NCBI GenBank assembly: GCA_900316745.1
Contig: ONEB01000011.1
Location: 70,105-134,104, forward strand
Source of the DNA: an uncultured Eubacteriales bacterium
GTDB lineage: Bacteria; Bacillota; Clostridia; Oscillospirales; Oscillospiraceae
DNA: 64,000 bases
Direction of reading: 5' to 3'
Shown: positions 28,025 through 38,200 of the stretch, one piece after another
How positions within the stretch are numbered: the first letter of the stretch is position 1
Layout of the letters: each line of letters opens with the position of its first letter
The notes under the pieces: model-generated
What the model saw: the letters and a program-made list of their open reading frames with translations, nothing else
Databases searched by the model: none
Told to the model about the DNA's origin: nothing
Program-made: the position numbers and the translations under genes

Positions 28025-28036
28025 GGAGCAAATGGT

Positions 28037-30085
28037 TCACGCGGCCTGCACGTGCTTGCGTCCGGCAAACTGGAGCAGGAGCACGACGGCGATCAGCCCG
28101 AGGCCGATGAGGTCGGTGACAAGGCCGGGATAGATCAGCGCAAGTCCGCCGGCAGCGGAGACGATGCGCTGCCACCAGGGCATTTCTCTGAAGATATAGC
28201 CCTCGAGCGCGGAGGACACGCCGAAGATGCCGACCATGGCGGTGACGGCGATCTGCAGCACCGAGAGCACGCCGGGCGCGCCGTCAAAGAGCAGCGCGGG
28301 GCTGAACGCGAACATATACGGTACGATGAAGGCGGCGATGGCAAGCTTCGTCGCGTTGACGCCGGTCTTCATGGGGTTGGACTTGGCGATGGCGGAGCCG
28401 GCGTAGGCAGCCAGCGCGACCGGCGGCGTGATGTCCGCGACGATGCCGAAGTAGAACACGAAGAAGTGCGCGCTCACAGCGGGCAGACCCATGCGGATCA
28501 GGATCGGCGCGGTGGTCGCCGCCATGATGCAGTAGTTTGCCGTGGTCGGCACGCCCATGCCGAGGACGATGCAGCACAGCATCGTGAGGAACAGGGCAAA
28601 GAGCACGCTGTTCTGGCTCACGGCGACGATGCCGGTGATGAGCTTGGAGGCAAGACCCGTGGCGGTGATGCAGCCGGCGATGCAGCCCGCGATCGCGCAG
28701 GCCACGGCGACCGTGATGGTGCCCTTGCCGCCCGCCTCGAGGGAGGCGAAGATGGTCTTGCAGGTCTGCTTCACGACGTCTCCCGCCGCTTTGCCGAAGC
28801 TGCCGTTTTTGCCGCCGTAAGCGCGGTGGCTGTCAATGATCTGCTGCGGAAGCCCCACGACGATGGCGGCGAGGATCGAAACGCTCGCGGCAAACGCCAT
28901 GGTCTTGAGGTTCGTGCTCACGAGCCAGACGAGCACGACCAGCGGCGCGAGCAGATAGACCCTTGCAAAGAGCTGTGCCGCGGGCATGAGCTCCTTGCGG
29001 TCAAGGCCTTTCAGGCCGAGCTTTTTGGCTTCGAGGTGTACTGAGATGAAGATGCCGGAGAAATACAGCACGGCGGGCAGGATCGCTTTCAGCGCGACCT
29101 GGCCATAGGGGATGCCCATGTACTCCGCCATCAGGAACGCGGCGGCGCCCATGATCGGCGGCATGATCTGACCGCCGGTGGAGGCGGCTGCCTCGACAGC
29201 GCCTGCAAACTCCGGCTTGTAGCCGGTCTTTTTCATCATCGGGATCGTGACGGAGCCGGTGGTGACGGTGTTGCCCACGGAAGAGCCCGACACCATGCCG
29301 CACAGCGCCGAGGAGATGACCGCGACCTTGGCAGGGCCGCCGGACGACCAGCCCGCGATCTTGTTGGCGAGATCAATGAAGAACTTCGAGATTCCCGTTC
29401 GCTCCAAAAACGAGCCGAACACGATGAACACGACGATGAACTTCGCGCACACCTGCGCCGGCGTACCAATGACGCCGCCGGTGGAGTAAAAGAGCGTATA
29501 GATGAGGCGTCTGAGCGGCAGCCCGATCACAAACGTATAGATCAGCAGCGCGCCGAGCACGCACAAAATCGGAACGCCCACGCAGCGGCGGCAGAGCTCA
29601 AACATCGTGAGCAGTCCGACCACGCCGATGAGGATCTGCATTTCGCTCATCTTGCTCGCGCTCGTGAGAATACGGGCCAGAGACGCATAGCTGAAGCAGT
29701 AATAGAAGAAGCACGCCGCGCCGACGACCATGATGACGATGTCGTACCAGGGCATGTAGTTCGGGCGGACATGCTGCTTGCTCGCGGGATAATAGAGATA
29801 TCCCATCACGATCACGCAGCCGAGAAACGCCGTGAGACGCACCTCGAGCGGCGCCTTGTTGAAGAGTGTGGACCAGATGCAGTAGAGCGAAAACAGCGAC
29901 ATGATTGCCGTGACGAGCAGATGCGGAACGCCCGTCCAGATGCGGGTGTTGGACTCACGGTCATATTTTTTCATGACGGCGTCGATCTGCTCCTCGGTCA
30001 CGACATCCGACCCTTCGGAGACGCCGTCGAGACAGACCTCGGGGACTTCTTCAACGCTTTTTTCCTTTTTGGAAAACAGGGACAT
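28037..30085 (-). CDS. TRAP transporter permease, fused 4TM/12TM (DctQM type)
   Basis: The 682-residue protein is hydrophobic throughout after a charged N-terminus of about 45 residues. It combines the small (four-helix) and large (twelve-helix) TRAP membrane subunits in one chain. Typical large-subunit segments are visible (SGSSVGNTVTTGSVTIPMMKKTGY, of which GSSVGNTVTTGS is the core; ASTGGQIMPPIMGAAAF; GMGVPTTANYCIMA). It imports a solute with sodium or proton gradient energy using the TAXI-type binding protein encoded just upstream. The substrate is unknown; characterised relatives include glutamate and dicarboxylate importers. Confidence 0.95.
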   Translation of the reverse strand: MSLFSKKEKSVEEVPEVCLDGVSEGSDVVTEEQIDAVMKKYDRESNTRIWTGVPHLLVTAIMSLFSLYCIWSTLFNKAPLEVRLTAFLGCVIVMGYLYYPASKQHVRPNYMPWYDIVIMVVGAACFFYYCFSYASLARILTSASKMSEMQILIGVVGLLTMFELCRRCVGVPILCVLGALLIYTFVIGLPLRRLIYTLFYSTGGVIGTPAQVCAKFIVVFIVFGSFLERTGISKFFIDLANKIAGWSSGGPAKVAVISSALCGMVSGSSVGNTVTTGSVTIPMMKKTGYKPEFAGAVEAAASTGGQIMPPIMGAAAFLMAEYMGIPYGQVALKAILPAVLYFSGIFISVHLEAKKLGLKGLDRKELMPAAQLFARVYLLAPLVVLVWLVSTNLKTMAFAASVSILAAIVVGLPQQIIDSHRAYGGKNGSFGKAAGDVVKQTCKTIFASLEAGGKGTITVAVACAIAGCIAGCITATGLASKLITGIVAVSQNSVLFALFLTMLCCIVLGMGVPTTANYCIMAATTAPILIRMGLPAVSAHFFVFYFGIVADITPPVALAAYAGSAIAKSNPMKTGVNATKLAIAAFIVPYMFAFSPALLFDGAPGVLSVLQIAVTAMVGIFGVSSALEGYIFREMPWWQRIVSAAGGLALIYPGLVTDLIGLGLIAVVLLLQFAGRKHVQAA

Positions 30086-30118
30086 TGCGGTGCCTTCCTT
30101 TCCTGTGGTATTGGCATT

Positions 30119-30196
30119 TCAAAAAGCGTTCTGCGCGCAGAGCGTTTTTTGAAGTGTCAGGAATAGTCACTACGCTGCCCGAGGGCAGCGTAGTGA
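30119..30196 (-). promoter_or_regulatory. Two hairpins between binding-protein and permease genes
   Basis: A perfect 14-bp stem (30167-30180 with 30183-30196) lies just after the binding-protein stop, and an imperfect palindrome of AAAAAGCGTTCTGCGC type follows at about 30120-30150. The second is T-rich on both sides and may terminate part of the transcripts, so that the binding protein is made in excess over the permease. Confidence 0.65.
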
Positions 30197-30214
30197 TCAT
30201 GCAGCTTCAGGTTC

Positions 30215-31201
30215 TTACTTGCCGGAAACGGTGATGCCGTTGTCAGCGAAGAACTGCACCGCGCCGGAGTGATAGGGAATATCGGTGATGCTGGAAGCAA
30301 ACTCCAGGCTCATCTCCGCACCCTTGGCGTGGGCGTCGGTGACCTCGTCGAGGTTGTCGAACACGGACTTCAGGAAGTTGACGACGTCGGCGTCGGCAAC
30401 ATCGTCACGCGCGAGCACGAGCGCCGCGATGGCGACCGTGGTCACGTCCTCATCCAGACCGTAGACGTCGGCCTTGATGACGTTCTCCTTGTAGTAGGGA
30501 GAGGACTCGCAGAGCTTCGCGACATGGTCCGCGTCGAGGCTGACGAGATAGACCTTGCCGCCGGTGGCGAGGTCGGTGATGGCGGTGGTGGGAGCGCCGG
30601 CGACGATGAACGCGGCGTCGATCTTGCCGTCCTTGAGGTTATCGGCGGAGTCGGCGAAGTTCAGATACTGGGCGTCGATGTCATCTTCGCTCAGACCGTA
30701 CGCGCCGAGAATATCGAGGGCGTTGAAGTACACGCCGGAGCCGGCAGCGCCGATGGAGACGGTCTTGCCCTTGAGGTCGGCAACGGTCTTGATCTCGGGA
30801 TTCATGGTGACGATCTGCACCTGCTCCATGTAGAGAGCCGCGACAACAGAGAAGCTGTCCACAGCGCCGGTCTCCTCAAAGAGGTTCGTGCCCTGATAGG
30901 CATAGCTCGCAACGTCAGACTGGCAGAACGCAAGCTGCACAGCGCCGGCGTCGAGATCCTCGACGTTGGCCTGAGAGCCATTGCCGACGATCGCGGTGAC
31001 GGAGGTATCGGACTTCTCGCTGACGAAGTTGGCAAGGACGGTGCCCAGCGCATAATAGGTGCCGGACTCACCGCCGGTGGCGAACGTCAGGTTGCCGCCG
31101 GAGGCAGCCGCATCGCCGCCCGCGCCGCTGTTCGAGTTGCCACAGGCGGCAAGCGCGAACACCATGACCAGGGCAAGCAGCAGAGCTACATACTTTTTCA
31201 T
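30215..31201 (-). CDS. TAXI-family TRAP transporter solute-binding lipoprotein
   Basis: The ATG at 31201 has AAGGAG before it. The 328-residue product begins with a lipoprotein signal (MKKYVALLLALVMVFALAAC; Cys20 would be lipidated). The mature part shows the TAXI family pattern: FATGGESGTYYALGTVLAN, VGNGSQANVEDL, KGKTVSIGAAGSG. It captures a small organic solute outside the membrane and gives it to the fused permease encoded downstream. Confidence 0.93.
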   Translation of the reverse strand: MKKYVALLLALVMVFALAACGNSNSGAGGDAAASGGNLTFATGGESGTYYALGTVLANFVSEKSDTSVTAIVGNGSQANVEDLDAGAVQLAFCQSDVASYAYQGTNLFEETGAVDSFSVVAALYMEQVQIVTMNPEIKTVADLKGKTVSIGAAGSGVYFNALDILGAYGLSEDDIDAQYLNFADSADNLKDGKIDAAFIVAGAPTTAITDLATGGKVYLVSLDADHVAKLCESSPYYKENVIKADVYGLDEDVTTVAIAALVLARDDVADADVVNFLKSVFDNLDEVTDAHAKGAEMSLEFASSITDIPYHSGAVQFFADNGITVSGK

Positions 31202-31247
31202 GTTGATTTCTCCTTTTCCAATTTTTATTCTCTTTGCAAACACAAAC

Positions 31248-31311
31248 GAAGCGCCGTTCTCCCGACGCTTCAGGACAGAATCATTATAGCGGAGTTTCCT
31301 GCACATTTCAA
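31248..31311 (-). promoter_or_regulatory. Promoter and leader hairpin of the TRAP operon
   Basis: TTGAAA (31306-31311) and TATAAT (31283-31288) on the minus strand are 17 bp apart. The leader of about 75 nt contains a stem GAAGCG/CGCTTC (about 31248-31271). It matches no riboswitch that I recognise. Confidence 0.75.
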
Positions 31312-31483
31312 GTGCAATTTGCATGATTCACGTTCATAAATCGCAAATTCTTCCGCATAAAACCGCGTTTCCGCTGGGAAATATCGCTTTTTCTTATGGG
31401 AAATGAAAGTTTTGCTTGCAAATCATGCATTTTTGTCAAAAAATGCGCGTTCTTTCAAAGGTTGACATAATTTGTTTTCAGGT

Positions 31484-31520
31484 AAAAAAGCACCCGGATG
31501 CGTTTTTTTGCATCCGGGTG
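31484..31520 (-). terminator. Terminator after the CNNM/CorC-like pair
   Basis: On the minus strand a perfect 11-bp stem CACCCGGATGC/GCATCCGGGTG with an AAAAAAAC loop is followed by C and TTTTTT. Confidence 0.92.
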
Positions 31521-31537
31521 TGCATGATGATGCATGT

Positions 31538-32830
31538 TCAGTCTTCCGTTTCCTCCGGAAGCTTGCGCACGAGTACGCGCTCGACGCGGAGGTTGTCCAT
31601 GGCGAGCACGGTGACGTGCAGGCCGTCGGCCTCAAAGCTGTCGCCGGGCAGCGGGAACGCGCCGAAGCGCTCAATCGTCCAGCCGCCGACCGTGGCGCTC
31701 TCCGTCTCGATGGCGTCCTCGTCCCACTCCAGGAGCTCGAGGAAATCGGAGATGACCATGTCGCCGTCGAGCTCATATTCCCCGCTCTCGCGGGCGACGA
31801 CCTCGGTCTCCACGGTGTCGGTCTCGTCCCAGATCTCGCCGACGAGCTGCTCCAGAACGTCCTCCATCGTGATGACGCCGAGCGTGCCGCCGTATTCGTC
31901 CGTGACGACGGCAAGGTGCTTTTTCTGGCGCCGCAGCTCCGCGAGCACCTGCGGCAGCTTCGTGGTCTTATACACAAAGCACGGCTCGATCAGGAGACTG
32001 CGCAGATCGGCAGGCGGGGTTTCCGCGCCGGTCTCGAGCAGGGTGTCGACCTGCTCGCGGAAGAGGCGGTTGAGGTAGAGAAAGCCGATGATATTGTCCA
32101 CGCTGTCCTCATACACGGGCAGGCGGGAATACGGCGTCGTATGCAGGATGTGGCGGATCTCGGACCAGTCGTCGTCAATGTCGATGGCGACCATGTCCAC
32201 GCGGGCGGTCATCGCCTCGCTCGCGCTGACGTCGGAGAAATCGAGCGCGGCCTGCAAAAGCTCCGAGCGCTCCTCGTCGATCACGTCCTCGTCCTCGGCG
32301 GTCTCGAAGATGCTCTGCAGCTCCTGGGAGGCTGCGTCCTCGTCGTCATCCGTCTGCTCGCCTTTCATGGGCAGCGTCAGGAGCTTGACGAGTCCGACCA
32401 CCAGCAGCACCACCGGCGCAAGCACGATCATCATCAGGCGCACGGCATACGCAAAGCGGAGGGATACGCGGTTGGCGTTTTTCTTGGCCAGGATCTTCGG
32501 GATCGTCTCGCCGAAGATGATCACGGCGATCGTGAGCAGCAGCGTCGCCAGCCACGACCAGCTGTCGTTCCCGGCGAGCGTGAACGCGAGCACGGAGGCA
32601 AGCGACGACGCGCCGATGTTCACGAGGTTATTGCCGATCAGGATCGCAGAGAGCGCGTTGTCAAACCGCTCGGTGATTTTGTATGCCGCCCGGGCGCGTG
32701 CCGAGCCGTCCTCCATCAGGTTTTCCAGCCGCATCCGGTTGGCCGCGGAATAGGCCATCTCGGAGCCCGAGCAGAACGCCGAGAGCGCGATCAGAACAAG
32801 GATCGCAATGAGATACACGATCCAGCTCAT
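31538..32830 (-). CDS. CNNM/CorC (hemolysin-like, UPF0053) membrane protein, second copy
   Basis: The 430-residue protein has an N-terminal DUF21/CNNM transmembrane domain (about 1-190: ALSAFCSGSEMAYSAANRMRLENL, ILIGNNLVNIGASSLAS), two CBS domains (about 200-330; SRLPVYEDSVDNIIGFLY, AVVTDEYGGTLGVITMEDVLEQLVGEIWDE) and a C-terminal CorC_HlyC domain. Relatives move or regulate magnesium and other divalent cations; some protect against Mg excess. The start overlaps the stop of the upstream paralogue by four bases (ATGA). Confidence 0.93.
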   Translation of the reverse strand: MSWIVYLIAILVLIALSAFCSGSEMAYSAANRMRLENLMEDGSARARAAYKITERFDNALSAILIGNNLVNIGASSLASVLAFTLAGNDSWSWLATLLLTIAVIIFGETIPKILAKKNANRVSLRFAYAVRLMMIVLAPVVLLVVGLVKLLTLPMKGEQTDDDEDAASQELQSIFETAEDEDVIDEERSELLQAALDFSDVSASEAMTARVDMVAIDIDDDWSEIRHILHTTPYSRLPVYEDSVDNIIGFLYLNRLFREQVDTLLETGAETPPADLRSLLIEPCFVYKTTKLPQVLAELRRQKKHLAVVTDEYGGTLGVITMEDVLEQLVGEIWDETDTVETEVVARESGEYELDGDMVISDFLELLEWDEDAIETESATVGGWTIERFGAFPLPGDSFEADGLHVTVLAMDNLRVERVLVRKLPEETED

Positions 32831-34122
32831 GCCTGCTCGCCTCCTTCCTCGGGCTCGATGCGCACAACGAGCCGCAGGATGCGCGTCTGCTGCATTTTGG
32901 AAATGCGCACCGTCAGGTCATGATACCGGAACGTGTCGCGCTCGCGGGGAATGTCCGCAAACTGCTCATACGTCCATTCGTTTAAGAGCTTGTAGCGCAG
33001 CTCCTCGTCATCCTCGGGATCTTCATAGTCGAGCCGGTCGAACAGCTCGCCCGCGGACATCTCGGCGTCCACCTCATAGCGTCCGCCGCCGAGCGGCACG
33101 AAGCTCTCTTCGACCACGTCCTCCTCGTCCCAGATCTCGCCGACGAGCTCTTCGAGGATATCCTCGACGGTGACGATGCCGAGCATGCCGCCGTAGTTGT
33201 CCGTGACGACGGCAAGGCTCATTTTCCGGCGGCTCATTTCGGGCAGCAGGTCGTCGATCCGCTTGCTCTGGTGGACAAACATCACCTCGTCCAGCAGCGG
33301 GCGAATGTCCGCGACGGGACCGTGGTTATGCACGCAGGCGCGGATATACTTGCGCATCTGCAGCACGCCGATGACATGGTCGATGCTGCCCTCATACACG
33401 GGCAGGCGGCTGTGCATCTGCTCGCGGATCAGGCTGAGGATCTCCTCCGGGCTGTCGTCCACGTCGATTGCGGCGACGTCCACACGGGCGGTGATGACGT
33501 TCTCGACCGGGATATCGGAAAACTCCAGCGCCGAGCTGATGAGCTCGCCGCGCTCGGGCGTGAGCTCGCCCTCGTCGGTCATATTGTCGATGATGTCATA
33601 GAGCTCGTCCTCCGTGACGGTGAGCTCCGGCTCGCCCTTGGAGAGCTTCGCCGCGCCGTTGCCGATGGCGGTAAGGATCGACGAAAGGGGCGAAAAAATC
33701 GTCATAAAAAAGCACAGCGAATTTGCGGTAGCCAAAGACAACCGCTCGCTGTATTTCTTCGCGATGCTCTTGGGGAGCATCTCACCGATGAAGAACACAA
33801 CGATCGTGGTCACGAACGTGCCGATTGCAACCGCGCTGCCGCTGTTCGGCCATCGGCGCATGACAAGCACCGTCACATAAGCCGCGACGGTCAGATGCAG
33901 GATATTCGTACCGATCAGAATCGTTGTGATCGCTTTGTCAAAATGGTCCAGCACATACAGTGCTCTCTCCGCGCGATTGCTGCCGCGCTCCGCGCGCGTC
34001 TTGATGCGAATGCGGTTCACGGATGCAAACGCCGTTTCAGCCAGCGCGAAATACACCGCGCCGCCGAGCAGCAATAAGATGATCAGAATAGGCCAGGGAC
34101 TGTCCCCATCCATGAGGGTCAT
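32827..34122 (-). CDS. CNNM/CorC (hemolysin-like, UPF0053) membrane protein, first copy
   Basis: From the ATG at 34122 (MTLMDGDSPW; GGAG close before it) the protein has 431 residues; an ATG three codons further is an alternative start. Domain order is as in its neighbour: DUF21 membrane domain (AETAFASVNRIRIKTRAERG, TILIGTNILHLTVAA), paired CBS domains (SRLPVYEGSIDHVIGVLQM, AVVTDNYGGMLGIVTVEDILEELVGEIWDEED) and a CorC_HlyC domain. The pair presumably arose by duplication and may work as a heterodimer, since the CNNM fold is dimeric; that is inference. Confidence 0.92.
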   Translation of the reverse strand: MTLMDGDSPWPILIILLLLGGAVYFALAETAFASVNRIRIKTRAERGSNRAERALYVLDHFDKAITTILIGTNILHLTVAAYVTVLVMRRWPNSGSAVAIGTFVTTIVVFFIGEMLPKSIAKKYSERLSLATANSLCFFMTIFSPLSSILTAIGNGAAKLSKGEPELTVTEDELYDIIDNMTDEGELTPERGELISSALEFSDIPVENVITARVDVAAIDVDDSPEEILSLIREQMHSRLPVYEGSIDHVIGVLQMRKYIRACVHNHGPVADIRPLLDEVMFVHQSKRIDDLLPEMSRRKMSLAVVTDNYGGMLGIVTVEDILEELVGEIWDEEDVVEESFVPLGGGRYEVDAEMSAGELFDRLDYEDPEDDEELRYKLLNEWTYEQFADIPRERDTFRYHDLTVRISKMQQTRILRLVVRIEPEEGGEQA

Positions 34123-34153
34123 CACACTCCAGTTTCTAAATATAGATAGAGTC

Positions 34154-34182
34154 ACTATAACACAGCTTGTGAAACGAGTCAA
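34154..34182 (-). promoter_or_regulatory. Promoter of the CNNM/CorC pair
   Basis: TTGACT (34177-34182) and TATAGT (34154-34159) on the minus strand with a 17-bp spacer, about 30 bp before the start of the first gene. The -35 hexamer overlaps the stop of the small ORF upstream. Confidence 0.85.
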
Positions 34183-34316
34183 GTGCGGCGGGCACGCTCC
34201 TGCTCTCGTTTCTGACGCGCCTCGATGTGCTCGCCCACCTTTTGCATCCCCTTGAGGCACAGGGAGCTCACCGCGCTGAGAAGCGCGAGGGCGATGGCAG
34301 CCTGCCGTTTGCGCAT
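34179..34316 (-). CDS. Small protein of 45 residues, unknown function
   Basis: The ATG at 34316 has a strong AAGGAGG seven bases upstream and follows the desulfhydrase stop by 13 bases. The product has a basic start, a hydrophobic stretch (AAIALALLSAVSSLCL) and a charged helical tail (QKVGEHIEARQKREQERARRT, of which EARQKREQERA is most charged). It may be a single-pass membrane peptide. The ribosome site and position as last gene of a long operon argue that it is real. Confidence 0.6.
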   Translation of the reverse strand: MRKRQAAIALALLSAVSSLCLKGMQKVGEHIEARQKREQERARRT

Positions 34317-34329
34317 GGGTCGTACCTCC

Positions 34330-35274
34330 TTATTCGATTGCGAACAGTCCTCCCGCACCGCCGGAGTGCAGGAAGAGCACGTTGTCGTCCTTTTTAAATG
34401 CACCCTCTCGCGCCATGGCGACGAGGCCGCCGAACGCCTTGCCGGTGTAAACGGGATCCAAAAACAGTCCCTCCCGCTCCGCCATCATCCGCACGGCGGC
34501 ATTGCCCGCCTCGGAGGGGATGGCGTAGCCGTCGCCGCAGACGTCGCGGAGGGTGAAATCGTCATCCGTGATCGTGACCTCCGCTTCGAGCATCGCCGCC
34601 GCCTCACGCATGAGCCGGGGCGTGATCCTCTCAAAGGGCTCGGTGTCCACCATCATGCCGTGCACCTTCGTGCCGGGAAGAAAGAGCTTCGCGCCCAGCG
34701 CAAGTCCCGCCATGGTGCCGCCGCTGCCCTCGGCGCAGACGAGGTGGTCAAAGCGCATCCCCTGAAGCGCGATCTCCTGCGCGCAGGCGACATAGCCGAG
34801 CGTACCGAGGGCGTTTGAGCCGCCGCACGGGATCTTGTAATAGGATTTTCCGAGCACTGCGCCGACGCGATCCATCTCGGCGTAGATCTGCGCGTAATCA
34901 TCCGTATCGACAAAGCGCACGTCCGTGCCCATGATGGATTCCAGGAGAAGATTGCCGCGCACGGCGGTGACGCCGCGTTTTTTCAGGATCAGGATGGGCG
35001 TCATGCCGAGACGGTTCGCTGCCGCCGCCGTGAGCATGGCATGGTTCGACTGCGCCCCTCCGGTGGTAAAGACGATCCCGGCGCCTTTTTGTTTCGCGTC
35101 GGCCAGCAGGAACTCGAGCTTTCGCACCTTGTTGCCGCCGAGGCCGAGCCCGGTGAGGTCGTCGCGCTTGACATACACGTTCGTGCCGAGCGCGCGGCTG
35201 ATGTTTTCGAGCTTGTGCACAGGCGTCGGGAACACGCCCAGAGAAACGCGCGGGAACGCATTCAGATCTCGCAT
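34330..35274 (-). CDS. PLP-dependent D-cysteine desulfhydrase / ACC deaminase family enzyme
   Basis: The 314-residue fold-type II enzyme has the PLP lysine in LGLGGNKVRKLEF (Lys near residue 49), the GGAQSNHA loop, and the glycine-rich phosphate loop AEGSGGTMAGL. D-cysteine desulfhydrases release pyruvate, ammonia and H2S; ACC deaminases are close relatives, so the exact substrate is uncertain. It follows dnaE by 15 bases in the long hprK operon. Confidence 0.88.
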   Translation of the reverse strand: MRDLNAFPRVSLGVFPTPVHKLENISRALGTNVYVKRDDLTGLGLGGNKVRKLEFLLADAKQKGAGIVFTTGGAQSNHAMLTAAAANRLGMTPILILKKRGVTAVRGNLLLESIMGTDVRFVDTDDYAQIYAEMDRVGAVLGKSYYKIPCGGSNALGTLGYVACAQEIALQGMRFDHLVCAEGSGGTMAGLALGAKLFLPGTKVHGMMVDTEPFERITPRLMREAAAMLEAEVTITDDDFTLRDVCGDGYAIPSEAGNAAVRMMAEREGLFLDPVYTGKAFGGLVAMAREGAFKKDDNVLFLHSGGAGGLFAIE

Positions 35275-35289
35275 TCAGGCCCTCCCCTT

Positions 35290-38200
35290 TCAGGATTTCA
35301 CGACCACATTGTCCTCGCCGCAGAGCTCGATGAGCTCGTCCACGAGCGCCTCATGGATCAGGCACGGGGCGGCGGCGCGTTTTTTCGTGTCTTCAAAATA
35401 CAGGATGATCTGCTGTCTGCCGGGGAACATCTTCAAAATGAGCTCGATGCGGCGCACGCGCGGATCGTCCTTCCCCGGCAGGCGCACCCAGATGCGGCGC
35501 GGCGCGGCGGCAGGCTGATCGCGCTCGGGCGGCGCGCTTCTCGGTTCGGGTCTTGCGTGGGCGCGCACGGTCTCGGCGGTGAGCGGCTCGATGTCGTCCG
35601 CCATGATCTGCGCATCGCGGTCGTCGCGCGCGGAGATGCGCCCCGTGACGAGCAGGGGTTCATTCTGGCGGATATAGCCGCCGGAGCGGTCGAGCACGTT
35701 CTGGAACGCAATGACCTCCAGCGAGCCGCTGTCATCCTCCATGCGGATATCGTTCATGAGCGTGTTGCTCTTCGTGGTGCGCACGCGCGTCGATACGACG
35801 ATGCCGGCCACCGTGACGCGCTGTCCGTCGCGAAGCGACGCGCGCTCCGGCTCGCCGGAGAATGCGTTCAGGATCTCGGCCATGCGCGTCGCGCCCGCCT
35901 CGCGGGCAAGCGGCGTATACTCGTCCATCGGATGTCCGGAGAGATACAGCCCCGCGACCTCGCGCTCCATCGCCAGCAGCTCGCGTCTGGAAAACTCCTC
36001 CACGTTCGGCAGCTCGACCTCGCCCGCGACGGCGGGCTCGTCCTCCGCGCCGCCGCCAAAGAGATCCATCTGCCCCGCGACGTTCGCGCGCGCATCGGCC
36101 GCCACGCCGCCGAGCACCTTTTCATGCACCTGCAGCAGCGCCCGGCGCGGATAGCCGAGACTGTCAAAGCAGCCGGCGCGGATGAGACTTTCGAGCACGC
36201 GGCGGTTGAGCTCCTGCCCCGCCATGCGGCGGCAGAATTCCTCAAAGCCGGTAAACGGTCCGTTCTGCTCGCGCTCGCGCATGACGGCATGCACGAAGCC
36301 GCGCCCGATGCCCTTGATGGCGGCGAGCCCGAAGCGGAGGTTTTCGTCCACGACGGTGAAGTCCGCGTCCGACTCGTTCACGTCCGGCGGCAGGAGGCGG
36401 ATGCCCATGTCCTTGCAGGCGGCGATATACTCCGCCACCTTGGTCGTGCTGTCGAGCACGCTCGTGAGGAGCGCCGCCATATACTCGCGCGGGTAGTGGC
36501 GCTTCATATACGCCGTACGGTAGGCGACGAAGGCGTAGCTCACGGCGTGCGCCTTGTTGAAGGCGTAGCTTGCAAAGGCGAGGATCTCATCATAGATCGC
36601 GTTCGCCGTGGCCTCCGGCACGCCGTTTGCGACCGCGCCGACGATCTTGCGCTCCGGGTCGCCGTGCACAAAGGCGTCGCGCTCTTTTTTGATCTCCTTC
36701 TCCTTCTTCTTCGACATGGCGCGGCGGATCATGTCCGCCTGCCCCAGCGAGAAGCCCGCAAGCCGCCGGAAGATCTCGATGACCTGCTCCTGGTACACGA
36801 TGCAGCCGTAGGTGACGGACAGGATCGGCTCTAGAAGCGGGTGCTGGTAGGTGATCTTCTCCGGATGCGCCGAGCACTCCAAAAAGCGCGGGATGCTCTC
36901 CATCGGTCCCGGTCGGTACAGGGCGATGACGGCGGTGATGTCCTCAATGCTCTTGGGCTTAAGCCCCGTGCAGACGGCGGTGATGCCCGCGCTCTCAAGC
37001 TGGAACACGCCCTCGGTCTTGCCCTGCGAGAGCATTTCAAAGGTCGCGGCGTCATCCACCGGAACGCGCTCCACGGAAAAGCCGGGCGTGTGGCGGCGCA
37101 CACGCTGCGCGGCGTCTTCGAGCACGGTGAGGTTGCGCAGCCCCAGAAAGTCCATCTTCAGCAGCCCCAGCTGCTCCAGCGTCGTCATCGTATACTGGCA
37201 GACGACGGATTCATCGTTCTGCGCCAGCGGCACATAGGTGTAGACGGGGTTTTCCGTGATGACGACGCCGGCGGCGTGGGTCGAGGCATGGCGCGGCATG
37301 CCCTCGAGCGCGCGGGCGGTATCGATGAGATCGCGCACACGCGGATCGCCGTCGTACATTTCCTTTAAGGTCTTCGACTGCCTGAGCGCCTCATCGAGCG
37401 TGATGTTGATCGCCGGCGGCACCGCCTTGGCGACGGCGTCCGTCTCGGCGTAGGAGAAATTCAGCACGCGCCCCACGTCCCGGATCGCGCCGCGCGCGGC
37501 GAGCGTGCCGAACGTGACGATCTGGGCGACGTGGTCATGGCCGTATTTTCGGTTTACATAATCTATTACCTCTCCCCTGCGCCTGACGCAGAAGTCCACG
37601 TCGATATCCGGCATGCTGACGCGCTCGGGATTGAGGAAGCGCTCAAAATAGAGGCTGTATTGAACGGGGTCGACGTCCGTGATGCCGAGGCAGTAGCTCA
37701 CGACGCTGCCCGCCGCGCTGCCGCGCCCCGGGCCGACGGGGATGTGCTGGCGTTTGGCGTAGCCGATGAAGTCCGACACGATGAGAAAGTAGTCCACGAA
37801 GCCCATGCGGCGGATCATGTTCAGCTCGTAATCGAGCTGGCGGCGCACCTCGGGTCGGTTTGCGCCATAGCGGCGCTCGAAGCCCTCGTTGCACAGGCGC
37901 GTCAGGTACGCGTTGCTGTCCGTCTCGCCCTGCGGCAGCAGGAAGCGCGGCAGGTGGTAGTGCCCGAACTCGAAATCGAACTTGCAGAGGTCGGCGATGC
38001 GCTGTGTGTTCTCAACGGCCTCGGGGTGATGCGGGAAGAGGGCGCGCATCTCGTCCTCGCTTTTGAGATAGAATTCGTCGTTTTCAAAGCGCATGCGGTC
38101 GGGGTCGTCGATGGTTTTGCCCGTCTGGATGCACAGCAGCACGTCCTGATACCGCGCGTCCGCTTTTGTGATATAGTGCGCATCGTTCGTCGCGGCAAGC

